The translations under genes were made by a program, and so were the position numbers. A stretch of 64,000 bases of DNA from Aestuariibacter sp. (GTDB lineage: Bacteria > Pseudomonadota > Gammaproteobacteria > Enterobacterales > Alteromonadaceae): positions 2,620,179-2,684,178 of the forward strand of contig CP051238.1 in assembly GCA_017794925.1 (NCBI GenBank), in the 5' to 3' direction. This document shows positions 45,748-54,473 of this stretch, piece by piece (the stretch's first letter is position 1; every line of letters starts with the position of its first letter). A model generated the notes under the pieces. The model worked only from the letters and a program-made list of their open reading frames with translations. It searched no databases and was not told the origin of the DNA.

Positions 45748-47106
45748 ATGAAAAAATTGGGTCTGTGGATAGCGTTAACATACCTTAGTTGTATCGGGTC
45801 ATTGCACGCCGCACTGGAAATTGTGATCACTGAAGGGGTAGACAGCGCCAGACCAATTGCCGTGGTGCCATTTAAATGGCAAGGCGAGGGCATCCTGCCA
45901 GATAACCTGACTGATGTCGTGATGGCGGATCTGCGCCGAAGCGGCAAGTTTAACCCTGTTGTGCCTGCGTCAATGCCACAATATCCGTCTACTGACAGTG
46001 AAGTCGATTATTCGGCCTGGGCGTCAATGGGACTGGATACCATTGTCGTTGGCAAAATTGAAAGTGAAGGCGTAGATCGCTATTTAGTCTCGTTTGAAAT
46101 TATTGATGTACTGCGAGGCCAGATCACCGGCGGGGAGTCCAAGGTCCTGGGCAGTGACGGCACGCTGGTTAACAGCAAAGACCATATTGTAGACCAACGC
46201 CAGGTCGTAATTGGTGGCGGTGACTTCAGACAATACGCCCACCGTATCAGTGACGTCGTGTACGAAAAGCTAACTGGCGTGCGCGGTGCGTTCCTGACCC
46301 GCATTGCTTACGTTATCGTACGCGATCGCGAGAAGGAAAAACTGCCTTATCAGCTGGTTATAGCAGACTATGACGGCTTTAACGAAACGCGTTTACTTTC
46401 GTCGCCAGAGCCACTGATGTCGCCATCGTGGTCGCCGGATGGTAACAAGTTGGCTTATGTGAGTTTTGAAAACAAGCGCCCACAGATTTTTATTCAGGAT
46501 ATCTACACCATGCAGCGCGAGAAAATCACTGATTTTCCAGGCATAAATGGTAGTCCGGTGTTTTCTCCGGACGGCAAACAGATGGCCATGGTGTTGTCTA
46601 AAGATGGTAACCCTGAAGTCTATGTGATGGATTTGGCCAGTAAAAATTTGCGCCGGATTACCCGAAATAGGGCAATTGATACGGAACCATCCTGGTCTCC
46701 GGACGGTAAGAGTCTGATTTTTAGCTCCGAACGGGGTGGTAAACCACAGATTTATCGCGTAAATTTAGATACTGGCATGGTAAGACGTTTAACCTTCGAG
46801 GGTGAACAGAACCTTGGAGCCACCTTTACACCAGACGGCGACGAGATTGTTTTGGTTAACCGTACCCGTGGCGACTACCACATCGCGCGGCAAGAAGTGA
46901 AAAGTGGAGCAATTCAGGTACTCACGAGAACATTTTTAGATGAATCTCCTAGTATCGCTCCGAACGGAAGCATGATAATTTATAGTACATTATTCGGGGA
47001 TACCCAGGTATTGTCTTTAGTGTCACTGGATGGGCGCTTTAAAGCGAGGTTACCGGCAGCTGACGGGCAGGTTAAATCGCCCAGTTGGTCACCGTTTTTG
47101 TTTTAA
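45748..47106 (+). CDS. tolB: Tol-Pal system beta-propeller TolB
   Basis: 452 residues with a signal peptide (about 1-21). N-terminal alpha/beta domain ([12 protein letters not shown]), then a six-bladed propeller with repeated SWSPDG / [10 protein letters not shown] / [11 protein letters not shown] phrases. It is a periplasmic partner that cycles between Pal and TolA. It follows tolA by 5 nt. Confidence 0.97.
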   Translation: MKKLGLWIALTYLSCIGSLHAALEIVITEGVDSARPIAVVPFKWQGEGILPDNLTDVVMADLRRSGKFNPVVPASMPQYPSTDSEVDYSAWASMGLDTIVVGKIESEGVDRYLVSFEIIDVLRGQITGGESKVLGSDGTLVNSKDHIVDQRQVVIGGGDFRQYAHRISDVVYEKLTGVRGAFLTRIAYVIVRDREKEKLPYQLVIADYDGFNETRLLSSPEPLMSPSWSPDGNKLAYVSFENKRPQIFIQDIYTMQREKITDFPGINGSPVFSPDGKQMAMVLSKDGNPEVYVMDLASKNLRRITRNRAIDTEPSWSPDGKSLIFSSERGGKPQIYRVNLDTGMVRRLTFEGEQNLGATFTPDGDEIVLVNRTRGDYHIARQEVKSGAIQVLTRTFLDESPSIAPNGSMIIYSTLFGDTQVLSLVSLDGRFKARLPAADGQVKSPSWSPFLF

Positions 47107-47156
47107 CATTTTTGAGTACATAGAAATAAATAAGTATAAGGATTAAGAGGATGCAA

Positions 47157-47717
47157 ATGAATAAAGTAATGAAGAGCTTCATCATCGCCTTGCCAGTGGT
47201 GACTATGATGGCATGTTCATCAGGTCCTAGCGAAGAGGAACTGGCGGCGGAACGCAACCGTATCGCCCAGCAACAAGCGGCTGAAGAGCAAGCGCAACAA
47301 GAAGCTCAGGAAGCTAAAGTTAAAGCAGAAGCTGCCCAACGCGTTAAAATGCAAGAAGAGCAGACCAAACGTGACTTAGCTGCGCTGCAGAACGAACAAA
47401 CTGTATACTTTGACTTTGACCGTTCAAACATCAAGTCTGAGTTTTATCCGGTATTACAAAAGCACGCTGACTTCCTGATGAAAAACCCAGGTAAGAAAGT
47501 TGTTATCGAAGGTCACTGTGACCAACGCGGTACACCTGAGTACAACATCGCCCTGGGCGAGCGTCGTGCACAATCTGTACAGACTTACCTGTTAAACGCT
47601 GGTGTTAGCTCCAGCCAGGTTACTGTTGTGTCTTACGGTGAAGAAAAGCCTGCGGTAATGGGGTCATCTGAGTATGCATTTGCTCAGAACCGCCGTGGCG
47701 TAATCGTTTATCAGTAA
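47157..47717 (+). CDS. pal: Peptidoglycan-associated lipoprotein Pal
   Basis: 186 residues from the ATG at 47157, which sits 6 nt after AAGAGG; an in-frame ATG at 47151 touches that site and is unlikely. Lipobox TMMAC (Cys near residue 21). A charged coiled-coil linker (EELAAERNRIAQQQAAEEQ...) of about 60 residues is longer than in E. coli Pal. The OmpA-like domain binds peptidoglycan (VYFDFDRSNIK, VIEGHCDQRGTPEYNIALGERRA). Confidence 0.96.
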   Translation: MNKVMKSFIIALPVVTMMACSSGPSEEELAAERNRIAQQQAAEEQAQQEAQEAKVKAEAAQRVKMQEEQTKRDLAALQNEQTVYFDFDRSNIKSEFYPVLQKHADFLMKNPGKKVVIEGHCDQRGTPEYNIALGERRAQSVQTYLLNAGVSSSQVTVVSYGEEKPAVMGSSEYAFAQNRRGVIVYQ

Positions 47718-47718
47718 G

Positions 47719-48525
47719 ATGACGAACCGTAAAGGTAACGTGTTAAAAGCCGTTGTTGTTGCAACAACGGCTTTGCTGTGTCTCCCCGTCGCGCATGGTC
47801 AGTCAGACGGCGCCCCGGTTTATACGGTTGGCGACAGTGATGTTGAGTCACGTTTGACGGTACTGGAAAGGCAGGTAAAAAACAGAGCGGAAATGCAACA
47901 CCGCCTCCAACAGCAAATTGATAATATGCAGTTGGAGCTTGATGAGTTGCGTGGTGCTGTAGAAGTACATACCAATCAACTACAAAAAGTATTGGATCGC
48001 CAGCGGGAACTGTATCTGGAAATCGACAAACGCGTCGAAGCCTTGAAAGAAACAGCTGTCGTGCCGGCGGGAACGGGAAGTACCACTGCCACACCTGGCA
48101 ATACAGTACCAACACAAACCTCCACAACAACTAATACACCTTCACCTGCTATGTCGGGTTTATCTGAATCAGAAGCTTATGAGAAAGCGGTGAATCTTAT
48201 TCTCAAATCCCGAGAGTACGATAAAGCGATTCCTGAGTTTCAGGCATTTATTGCTCGATTCCCTGACAGTAGTTATGCACCGAATGCACATTACTGGCTT
48301 GGTCAGTTGTTGTTTAACAAACAACAATGGCAGGATGCAGCTGCACAGTTTGACGTTGTAGCAAATAAGTTTGCCGATTCGGCTAAACGCCCTGATGCGT
48401 TGCTTAAGCTTGGTGTGATTGCCGAAAAAACCGGTGACGCAGCAAAAGCTAAACAACTGTTTCAGCAGGTGATTACAGATTATCCAAATTCGTCAGCTAG
48501 AAAACTAGCTGAAGCACGTTTGTAA
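47719..48525 (+). CDS. cpoB: Cell division coordinator CpoB (YbgF)
   Basis: 268 residues with a signal peptide (about 1-27). An N-terminal trimerising coiled coil (about 36-85) is followed by a Thr/Ser/Pro-rich linker and C-terminal TPRs (YEKAVNLILKSREYDKAIPEFQAFIARFPDSSYAPNAHYWLGQLLF). In E. coli CpoB links Tol-Pal to the PBP1B/LpoB synthase. The ATG starts 1 nt after the pal stop. Last gene of the operon. Confidence 0.95.
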   Translation: MTNRKGNVLKAVVVATTALLCLPVAHGQSDGAPVYTVGDSDVESRLTVLERQVKNRAEMQHRLQQQIDNMQLELDELRGAVEVHTNQLQKVLDRQRELYLEIDKRVEALKETAVVPAGTGSTTATPGNTVPTQTSTTTNTPSPAMSGLSESEAYEKAVNLILKSREYDKAIPEFQAFIARFPDSSYAPNAHYWLGQLLFNKQQWQDAAAQFDVVANKFADSAKRPDALLKLGVIAEKTGDAAKAKQLFQQVITDYPNSSARKLAEARL

Positions 48526-48550
48526 TCATTTTATTTGCAATGAATGTAAT

Positions 48551-48576
48551 AAAAGGAGCTTTCGGGCTCCTTTTTT
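48551..48576 (+). terminator. Intrinsic terminator of the ybgC-tol-pal operon
   Basis: Stem AAAAGGAGC / GCTCCTTTT with a 6-nt TTTCGG loop and a T-run, 25 nt after the cpoB stop. Confidence 0.92.
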
Positions 48577-48726
48577 GTTTCTTACGGAAATCCCGATTGA
48601 AACAAGATTTTCTGTGCAGGAATTTGCGAATCCGGTTTTCTGGGACTAAAGTTTGAGCGATTTGTTTTGTTTTTGAGCGTTTAAACTTTTTTTGGCAGAA
48701 AAGTGAAAATAAAAGCATTTTTAAGG

Positions 48727-48754
48727 TTGCACACGCGCCGGAAATAAGTATTAT
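48727..48754 (+). promoter_or_regulatory. Promoter of the tRNA-Lys array
   Basis: -35 TTGCAC (48727-48732), 16-bp spacer, -10 TATTAT (48749-48754), followed by a GC-rich discriminator (GCGCCCGTCGCC) typical of stringently controlled stable-RNA promoters. It lies about 40 nt before the first tRNA. Confidence 0.7.
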
Positions 48755-48794
48755 ATGCGCCCGTCGCCAAGACAAGGTGACAGCGATAATCGAT

Positions 48795-48870
48795 GGGTCG
48801 TTAGCTCAGTTGGTAGAGCAGTTGACTTTTAATCAATTGGTCGCTGGTTCGAATCCAGCACGACCCACCA
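48795..48870 (+). tRNA. tRNA-Lys (TTT), copy 1
   Basis: 76 nt with the 3' CCA encoded. The acceptor stem GGGTCGT/ACGACCC is intact, the anticodon loop CTTTTAA gives UUU, and the T arm contains GGTTCGAATCC. First of three identical copies. Confidence 0.98.
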
Positions 48871-48898
48871 TCCTAAATCGATTGTCCCAATTTGAAGA

Positions 48899-48974
48899 GG
48901 GTCGTTAGCTCAGTTGGTAGAGCAGTTGACTTTTAATCAATTGGTCGCTGGTTCGAATCCAGCACGACCCACCA
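48899..48974 (+). tRNA. tRNA-Lys (TTT), copy 2
   Basis: 76 nt, identical base for base to copy 1, with encoded CCA, after a 28-nt spacer that is unlike the next one. Same transcript presumed. Confidence 0.98.
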
Positions 48975-49012
48975 TCATTTGAATTGCGAAACTTATCTGT
49001 GTGTCACTTGAT

Positions 49013-49088
49013 GGGTCGTTAGCTCAGTTGGTAGAGCAGTTGACTTTTAATCAATTGGTCGCTGGTTCGAATCCAGCACGACCCACCA
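49013..49088 (+). tRNA. tRNA-Lys (TTT), copy 3
   Basis: 76 nt, identical to copies 1 and 2, with encoded CCA, after a 38-nt spacer. No intrinsic terminator follows closely. Confidence 0.98.
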
Positions 49089-49578
49089 CTTCAAATCTCT
49101 CTTCTCAGAATTAAAAATCCCAAAAAACAAATACTACTCACGCAGCACTTGAACCAGCAAACCTGTTCGACGTGAGCGTACCGAAATGAACGTGCGTTAG
49201 CACGGCCAAGCATGTAAGCCTCTAACTGGTGAGTCAGCGGTTAAGAAACGAGTAATTCGACATGGTCTACCACAATAGATTACTTTCTCTTTTAAATACG
49301 TTATTTCAAAAATGCAAACATTGCCGGCACAGGTTCAGCCAGCGAAACGGTTCGACATGAGAGATGCAACGTAATGCGAAGGAGTCTGCTATCAATCTAT
49401 CGGCAATTCTCGTTTAATCGTTCCTAAACGCGTCTCAGGCGCTTTTAAGGCAAACTCAACATTGCACAAGTCTTGTTGCTTTTAAGCTCTCCAGCCCTTA
49501 TATGGATAACGTATAGTGCATATCTATCTGTTTGATGGCTGAAGATGCTTTCTATATGAAATTTTTGTGACACTCAGG
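49089..49578. other. Non-coding region between the tRNA-Lys array and nadA
   Basis: About 490 nt without a supported gene. It holds two imperfect copies of a 23-bp sequence (49154-49176 and 49339-49361, 19 of 23 identical) containing GTTCGAC-TGAG, and a weaker third copy near 49245-49265. No hairpin with a T-run is evident after the tRNAs. The nadA promoter is at its right end. Confidence 0.6.
49154..49361 (+). repeat. Pair of degenerate 23-bp repeats downstream of the tRNA array
   Basis: Copy A at 49154-49176 and copy B at 49339-49361 share CCAGC-AA-C-GTTCGAC-TGAG (19 of 23 positions); some flanking bases also agree (GCAC upstream). They echo the T-arm GGTTCGA of the tRNAs but are not tRNA fragments of usual length. 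Confidence 0.45.
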
Positions 49579-49584
49579 TATAAT
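49579..49584 (+). promoter_or_regulatory. -10 box of nadA
   Basis: A perfect TATAAT 44 nt before the nadA ATG, followed by a GC-rich stretch. The -35 region at the proper distance (ATGAAA) is poor, so an activator or another factor may be needed. Confidence 0.5.
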
Positions 49585-49627
49585 CGCGGCCCGATTGACC
49601 GTTAATCCCGTGCAGGTAAAAGAATCC

Positions 49628-50686
49628 ATGACATTAGCGTATCGTATTGAGCAAATAGACTACCCCTTTCCAGCCAAGCCCGCTGTATTGAGTGATGTGC
49701 GTAAGCAAGAACTCAAAAATAAAATTAAGGCGCTGTTAGTGGAGAAGAACGCCGTGATGGTGGCTCACTATTATACCGATCCGGAAATTCAGGCGCTTGC
49801 TGAGGAAACCGGTGGTTGCGTTGCCGACTCGCTGGAAATGGCCAGATTCGGACGCGATGCTGATCAACAAACGCTGTTGGTTGCAGGTGTTAAGTTCATG
49901 GGGGAAACCGCTAAAATCCTTAGCCCTGAAAAGCAAGTGCTCATGCCGACAATGGAAGCGACCTGTTCACTGGATTTAGGTTGCCCAATCGAAGAGTTTT
50001 CTGCATTTTGTGATGCGCACCCGGATCACACCGTTGTTGTCTATGCGAATACGTCCGCCGCGGTAAAGGCGCGCGCAGACTGGGTGGTCACATCAAGTAT
50101 TGCATTAGAAATCGTTGAGCACCTGGATAGCCTGGGCAAACCCATCATTTGGGGCCCGGATCGTCACCTGGGTAGTTATATTGCCAAGAAAACCGGTGCC
50201 GACATGCTGATGTGGCAGGGCGAGTGTATTGTGCATGATGAGTTCTCTTCACAAGCCCTGAACGACATGAAAGCATTGTATCCTGATGCTGCCGTACTGG
50301 TTCATCCTGAGTCTCCTGCCAGCGTGGTGGAAATGGCTGATGCCGTAGGCTCTACCAGCCAACTGATTCAGGCTGCGCAAGATATGCCAAACCAAACCTT
50401 TATCGTCGCTACCGACAAGGGTATCTTCTATAAAATGCAACAGCTGATGCCTGAGAAGCGCTTTATTGAAGCGCCAACAGCCGGTAACGGTGCAACGTGT
50501 AAGAGTTGCGCTCATTGCCCGTGGATGGCAATGAACGGCCTTGAGGCTATTTACCAGTCGCTGTCATCTGATACGCCGGTAGAGCATGAAATCTCTGTTG
50601 ATGCTGCGTTAAGGGAAAAGGCCTTAATACCACTTAATCGTATGCTCGACTTTTCTGCGCAGTTGAAAGCCAAAAAATCAGCATAA
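49628..50686 (+). CDS. nadA: Quinolinate synthase
   Basis: 352 residues (E. coli 347). I start at the ATG at 49628; an in-frame TTG at 49595 would fall almost at the transcription start. It makes quinolinate from iminoaspartate and dihydroxyacetone phosphate for NAD synthesis, using a [4Fe-4S] cluster. Candidate cluster Cys are in [20 protein letters not shown] and [10 protein letters not shown]. Also seen: [20 protein letters not shown]. Monocistronic. Confidence 0.96.
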   Translation: MTLAYRIEQIDYPFPAKPAVLSDVRKQELKNKIKALLVEKNAVMVAHYYTDPEIQALAEETGGCVADSLEMARFGRDADQQTLLVAGVKFMGETAKILSPEKQVLMPTMEATCSLDLGCPIEEFSAFCDAHPDHTVVVYANTSAAVKARADWVVTSSIALEIVEHLDSLGKPIIWGPDRHLGSYIAKKTGADMLMWQGECIVHDEFSSQALNDMKALYPDAAVLVHPESPASVVEMADAVGSTSQLIQAAQDMPNQTFIVATDKGIFYKMQQLMPEKRFIEAPTAGNGATCKSCAHCPWMAMNGLEAIYQSLSSDTPVEHEISVDAALREKALIPLNRMLDFSAQLKAKKSA

Positions 50687-50730
50687 ATGCTTATTAAGTG
50701 TGCGGTTAGAGAGTTTTTTACGGGTAGTTC

Positions 50731-50759
50731 TTGATTCACACAACAGCTTTCCCTACTAT
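50731..50759 (+). promoter_or_regulatory. Promoter of tRNA-Ser
   Basis: -35 TTGATT (50731-50736), 17-bp spacer, -10 TACTAT (50754-50759), then a GC-rich discriminator (ACGCGCGC), matching the stable-RNA promoter type also seen before tRNA-Lys and rpsP. Confidence 0.65.
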
Positions 50760-50835
50760 ACGCGCGCTGAAAAGATTTAACAGTTTGGTGTTGTATCGCC
50801 TGACTGTTGCAAACATCGAAGTTTGCATACAATTT

Positions 50836-50926
50836 GGAGAGATGGCTGAGTGGCTGAAGGCGCACGCCTGGAAAGTGTGTATACGTTTATAGCGTATCGA
50901 GGGTTCGAATCCCTCTCTCTCCGCCA
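50836..50926 (+). tRNA. tRNA-Ser (GGA)
   Basis: 91 nt including encoded CCA. Class II tRNA with a long variable arm (GTATACG...CGTAT region), acceptor stem GGAGAGA/TCTCTCC, anticodon loop CTGGAAA giving GGA, and T arm GGTTCGAATCC. It reads UCC and UCU. A terminator follows 10 nt later. Confidence 0.97.
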
Positions 50927-50936
50927 GATATAAAAG

Positions 50937-50959
50937 AACCGGCTTTTGCCGGTTTTTTT
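50937..50959 (+). terminator. Intrinsic terminator of tRNA-Ser
   Basis: Stem AACCGGC / GCCGGTT with a TTTT loop and a seven-T tail, close behind the tRNA. Confidence 0.93.
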
Positions 50960-51284
50960 ATGTCTGGAGAAAAGGCAGATGATAATCCTGTTCCAGGATT
51001 CGAGAACATCGCCGGGAACGATTTGAACGAGCTATTCCTCTTCATCGTAATTCCTATAAAAGCCAGGCATTATGGTCATTTTAAAAACGTCAATTATTTA
51101 CTAATTGTAACAATTTCGGCATCTTCAAATTCATCTCCCTGAAAGAGGACTGCTCATCTTCTTTACTCAACTATTTTTCTAATTAATTAACAGTAGGTTA
51201 CCGCGTTGTCATAACGTGAGTCATGTTTAAGGATGTGCCAACAGGCATTCGCCTACGTTCGACGAGTTGCGTCTATTTACGTTA

Positions 51285-51311
51285 GTTTACATTTTTATGG
51301 CAAGTGTAAAC
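51285..51311. promoter_or_regulatory. Perfect 7-bp inverted repeat, possible operator
   Basis: GTTTACA, 13 nt, TGTAAAC, located 107-133 nt before the TldD-like start. The dyad could be a repressor site or the base of an RNA hairpin. No regulator can be named. Confidence 0.35.
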
Positions 51312-51331
51312 GCTCGTAACTAACCTTATTG

Positions 51332-51362
51332 AAGGCCCAGCTATTGACCTGCGGGCCTTTTT
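51332..51362 (+). terminator. Intrinsic terminator upstream of the TldD-like gene
   Basis: Stem AAGGCCC / GGGCCTT with inner pairing GC/GC and a T-run on the plus strand, 55 nt before the coding start. No gene needs it, because tRNA-Ser already has its own terminator. It may end a short RNA or act as an attenuator in the leader of the next gene. Confidence 0.75.
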
Positions 51363-51417
51363 GATAAAACTTAGTAGAAATCAGCATAAAAATAATGACG
51401 ACAGGAAGGAAACCCAA

Positions 51418-53046
51418 ATGCAAAGACGAGATTTTATTCGATTGGGGGGTGTTGGTATGGCCTCCATGATGCTTCCGGTATCAGGTATCGCCGTATCAGC
51501 CGAACAATTGTTGGATAAGCCAATGGATGTGGCTTACAAAAAAAAGCTGGCTGATATCGCATTGAATGCGGCGAAAGCAAAAGGTGCAACCTATGCAGAC
51601 GCCCGAATTGGCCGCTACCTCAATCAATTCATCACAACGCGTGAAGCGAATGTCGATAATATTGTGAATACCGAGTCAGCTGGCATCGGTATTCGCGTTA
51701 TTGCAAATGGCACCTGGGGATTTGCATCCACGTCAAACATGACGCCTGACAGTGTGGCTAAAACGGCTGAACAAGCCGTTGCGGTGGCAATGGCGAATTC
51801 AAAATTTCAAACCAGCCCTGTTGTGCTTGCTCCGGTAAAAGGCACCGGTGAAGTAAGTTGGCAAACGCCTATTAAAAAGAACGCCATGGAAGTGCCGATT
51901 CAGGAAAAAGTCGAAATGCTGTTAACCGCCAATGATGCGGCAATGAGCAATGGGGCTAACTACATCACTTCTATCCTGTTCCTGGTTAATGAACAAAAAT
52001 ATTTCGCGTCTACTGATGGCTCTTATATTGATCAGGACGTGCATCGTCTGTGGGCGCCGTTCTTTGCCACGGCTGTTGGGAAAAGTGGTTTCAAACAGCG
52101 TAACGGTCTGGGTAACCCGGTAGGAATGGGGTTCGAATACCTGGATGGCAAAGAAGAAGATAAAATTAAAATTAGCGGTGCGAATGTAGGCTATAAAAAC
52201 TCTTACGATTTGGTTGAAGATGCTGCCGCTGCAGGTAAGCAGTTACAAGCCAAACTGAAAGCGCGCTCAGTTGAGCCTGGTAAGTACGACCTGGTACTGG
52301 ACCCGGCGCATTTAATGCTTACCATTCACGAATCAGTGGGTCACCCACTTGAGCTCGATCGGGTATTGGGTTATGAAGCAAACTATGCCGGCACCAGTTT
52401 TGCGACACTCGATAAGTGGCGCAGCGGTAAATTCCAGTATGGTTCAGAAATGGTCAACTTGTTCGCCGACAAAACTCAGGAATATTCACTGGGTAATGTG
52501 GCCTACGATGATGAGGGCGTGAAAACCAAGCAATGGGATCTTGTTAAAGACGGCATTTTAGTTAACTACCAGGCGATTCGCGATCAGGTGCATATGATTG
52601 ACCAAAAAGAGTCGCATGGCTGTTGTTATTCGCAAAGTTGGGCCGATGTTCAGTTTCAGCGTATGCCCAATGTCTCGCTAAAACCTAATGAAAAGGACAT
52701 TTCAGCTGAAGACATCATTAAAGAAGTGGATGATGGTATTTACATTGCGGGCAGGGGCTCATTTTCCATTGATCAGCAGCGCTATAATTTCCAGTTTGGT
52801 GGTCAGCTGTTTTACGAGATCAAAGATGGCAAGATTGTCGACCAAATCGAAGACGTTGCCTATCAATCTAATACCCAGGAATTTTGGAATAACTGCGTAA
52901 AAACCGCGGGTAAATCAGATTATCGACTCGGTGGCTCGTTCTTTGATGGTAAAGGCCAGCCTGCACAGGTAAGCGCGGTTTCTCATGGTTGTGCTACCAC
53001 AAGATTTAATAATGTTAACGTGATCAACACTGCGCGTAACGTGTGA
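51418..53046 (+). CDS. Tat-exported TldD-like metalloprotease
   Basis: 542 residues from the ATG at 51418 (AGGAAGGA upstream); an in-frame TTG at 51361 lies inside the terminator. The N-terminus MQRRDFIRLGGVGMASMM with a following VSA site is a twin-arginine signal (RRDFIRL). The TldD/PmbA fold follows, with the metal-binding HExxxH at 304-309 (HESVGHPLELDR). Known TldD/TldE (PmbA) heterodimers are cytoplasmic and process peptides such as microcin B17 and CcdA; this homologue is longer and appears to be exported folded. Its TldE-like partner follows 29 nt later. Confidence 0.88.
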   Translation: MQRRDFIRLGGVGMASMMLPVSGIAVSAEQLLDKPMDVAYKKKLADIALNAAKAKGATYADARIGRYLNQFITTREANVDNIVNTESAGIGIRVIANGTWGFASTSNMTPDSVAKTAEQAVAVAMANSKFQTSPVVLAPVKGTGEVSWQTPIKKNAMEVPIQEKVEMLLTANDAAMSNGANYITSILFLVNEQKYFASTDGSYIDQDVHRLWAPFFATAVGKSGFKQRNGLGNPVGMGFEYLDGKEEDKIKISGANVGYKNSYDLVEDAAAAGKQLQAKLKARSVEPGKYDLVLDPAHLMLTIHESVGHPLELDRVLGYEANYAGTSFATLDKWRSGKFQYGSEMVNLFADKTQEYSLGNVAYDDEGVKTKQWDLVKDGILVNYQAIRDQVHMIDQKESHGCCYSQSWADVQFQRMPNVSLKPNEKDISAEDIIKEVDDGIYIAGRGSFSIDQQRYNFQFGGQLFYEIKDGKIVDQIEDVAYQSNTQEFWNNCVKTAGKSDYRLGGSFFDGKGQPAQVSAVSHGCATTRFNNVNVINTARNV

Positions 53047-53075
53047 TAGCCAGGAACGAATAGGAATTACAAATC

Positions 53076-54410
53076 ATGACCATGATGACTGAAGAAACAG
53101 CAAAAAAATTGCTGACTAAAGTGCTTTCGTTCTCTAAAGCGGACGAATGTGAATGTAATCTCAATGGCCGCAGCGCTGGTAATATTCGCTACGCCAGAAA
53201 CACCGTCTCAACTGCAGGTGAAGAGAGCGATGTTGTGCTTATTGTCCAGTCGACTTTTGGCAAACGTATGGGCTCTGCGTCTATTAACGAATTTGATGAT
53301 GCGTCGTTAGAGAAGGTTGTTCGACGTTCTGAGCAACTGGCCAAATTGGCGCCTGAAAACAAAGAATATATGCCGGTATTTGGAAAACAGGAATACCTTG
53401 ATACGCCGAGTTATGCGCCATCAACGGCCAGTGTAACACCCGCGGACCGCGCTGATGCAGCCGGTGCGAGCATTATGCCGTCGAAGAAAAACAAAATGGT
53501 TTCCTCAGGTTTTCTTGAAGAAGAAGTGACCTTTGCCGCCATTATGAACAATAAAGGTCTGTTTGCTTACAACACGGCCACCAATGTGGATTTCTCGGTA
53601 ACCATTCGAACTGAGGATGGCAAAGGTTCAGGCTGGGCAAGTCAGGACGTGACCGACGTGAAAAAACTGGATACCGGCAAAGTATCGCAGATTGCTATTC
53701 AGAAAGCCGGTGGTTCTGTAGATGCCAAGGAGATGGAGCCAGGTAAATATACGGTTATTCTTGAGCCTGCCGCCAGTGTGCAATTGTTGGAAAATATGGG
53801 GCGTAACTTTAGTCAGCGAACCGCTGATGAGGGGCGTAGCTTTTTGAGCAACAAGCTTGAGGAGGGGGAAGAAGGTCCGACTAACAAGCTTGGCCAGAAG
53901 ATGTTTGACGAGCGCGTGCACATTTACAGCGACCCTCAGCATCCGGAGGTACCCACAGCGCCGTTTGGTCAGGATGGTTACCCTCGTAAACGTGTTGACT
54001 GGATCAAAGACGGTGTGGTGACCAATATGCCTAATTCACCGTACTGGGCGAAGAAAACCGGCATGCCTTATATTCCGTTTGGCGGTAATATGATCATGGC
54101 TGGTGGCGACGAATCCCTTGAGGATATGATCAAAAATACCCGCCGAGGTGTTTTGGTTACACGGCTTTGGTATATTCGCTCGCTGGATCCACAAACGCTG
54201 TTATATACCGGTTTAACCCGGGATGGCACGTTTTATATTGAAAATGGCAAAATCAAATATCCAATCAAAAACTTCCGGTTTAATGAAAGCCCCATAGTGA
54301 TGCTGAATAACATTGAAGCATTGGGAAAACCGGTAAGAATTAATGGCAATATGATCCCGCCTATGAAGATCCGGGACTTTACCTTCAGCAGTTTATCTGA
54401 CGCGGTATAG
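53076..54410 (+). CDS. TldE/PmbA-like partner protein without signal peptide
   Basis: 444 residues, similar in length to E. coli TldE (450). TldD/PmbA-family features: N-terminal half with NIRYARNTVSTAGEESDVVLIV, central RTEDGKGSGW, C-terminal PFGGNMIMAGGDESLEDMIKNTRRGVLVTRLWYIRSLDP and LFYTGLTRDG-like GLTRDGTFYIENGKI. It lacks the HExxxH zinc motif, as TldE proteins do. The N-terminus (MTMMTEETAKKLL) has no export signal, unlike its TldD-like neighbour, so either it stays inside or it is carried through Tat in complex. Confidence 0.87.
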   Translation: MTMMTEETAKKLLTKVLSFSKADECECNLNGRSAGNIRYARNTVSTAGEESDVVLIVQSTFGKRMGSASINEFDDASLEKVVRRSEQLAKLAPENKEYMPVFGKQEYLDTPSYAPSTASVTPADRADAAGASIMPSKKNKMVSSGFLEEEVTFAAIMNNKGLFAYNTATNVDFSVTIRTEDGKGSGWASQDVTDVKKLDTGKVSQIAIQKAGGSVDAKEMEPGKYTVILEPAASVQLLENMGRNFSQRTADEGRSFLSNKLEEGEEGPTNKLGQKMFDERVHIYSDPQHPEVPTAPFGQDGYPRKRVDWIKDGVVTNMPNSPYWAKKTGMPYIPFGGNMIMAGGDESLEDMIKNTRRGVLVTRLWYIRSLDPQTLLYTGLTRDGTFYIENGKIKYPIKNFRFNESPIVMLNNIEALGKPVRINGNMIPPMKIRDFTFSSLSDAV

Positions 54411-54473
54411 CCTTTTTCTTCACTAACGTCAGGCGTGCCAAAGCGCCTGACGTCGTAATTTGTTTGTCAAACT

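Larger units (their letters stand above)
50960..51417. other. Non-coding region between tRNA-Ser and the TldD-like gene
   Basis: About 460 nt. A 60-codon open frame at 50960-51142 begins right on the tRNA terminator and has no ribosome-binding site or recognisable product. The right part has an inverted repeat GTTTACA-N13-TGTAAAC (51285-51311) and a second intrinsic terminator (51332-51362). I find no clear promoter for the TldD-like gene. Confidence 0.55.

Noticed and set aside
48795-49088. Three direct repeats with spacers of similar size, CRISPR-like at first glance
   Set aside because: The repeats are complete 76-nt tRNA-Lys genes with cloverleaf structure and encoded CCA.
48795-49361. 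Integration site of a mobile element at the tRNA-Lys array
   Set aside because: No integrase, no direct repeat of a tRNA 3' end farther downstream, and housekeeping genes (nadA) follow directly.
50960-51142. 60-codon frame after tRNA-Ser
   Set aside because: It begins at the end of the tRNA terminator, has no ribosome-binding site or promoter and no recognisable features.
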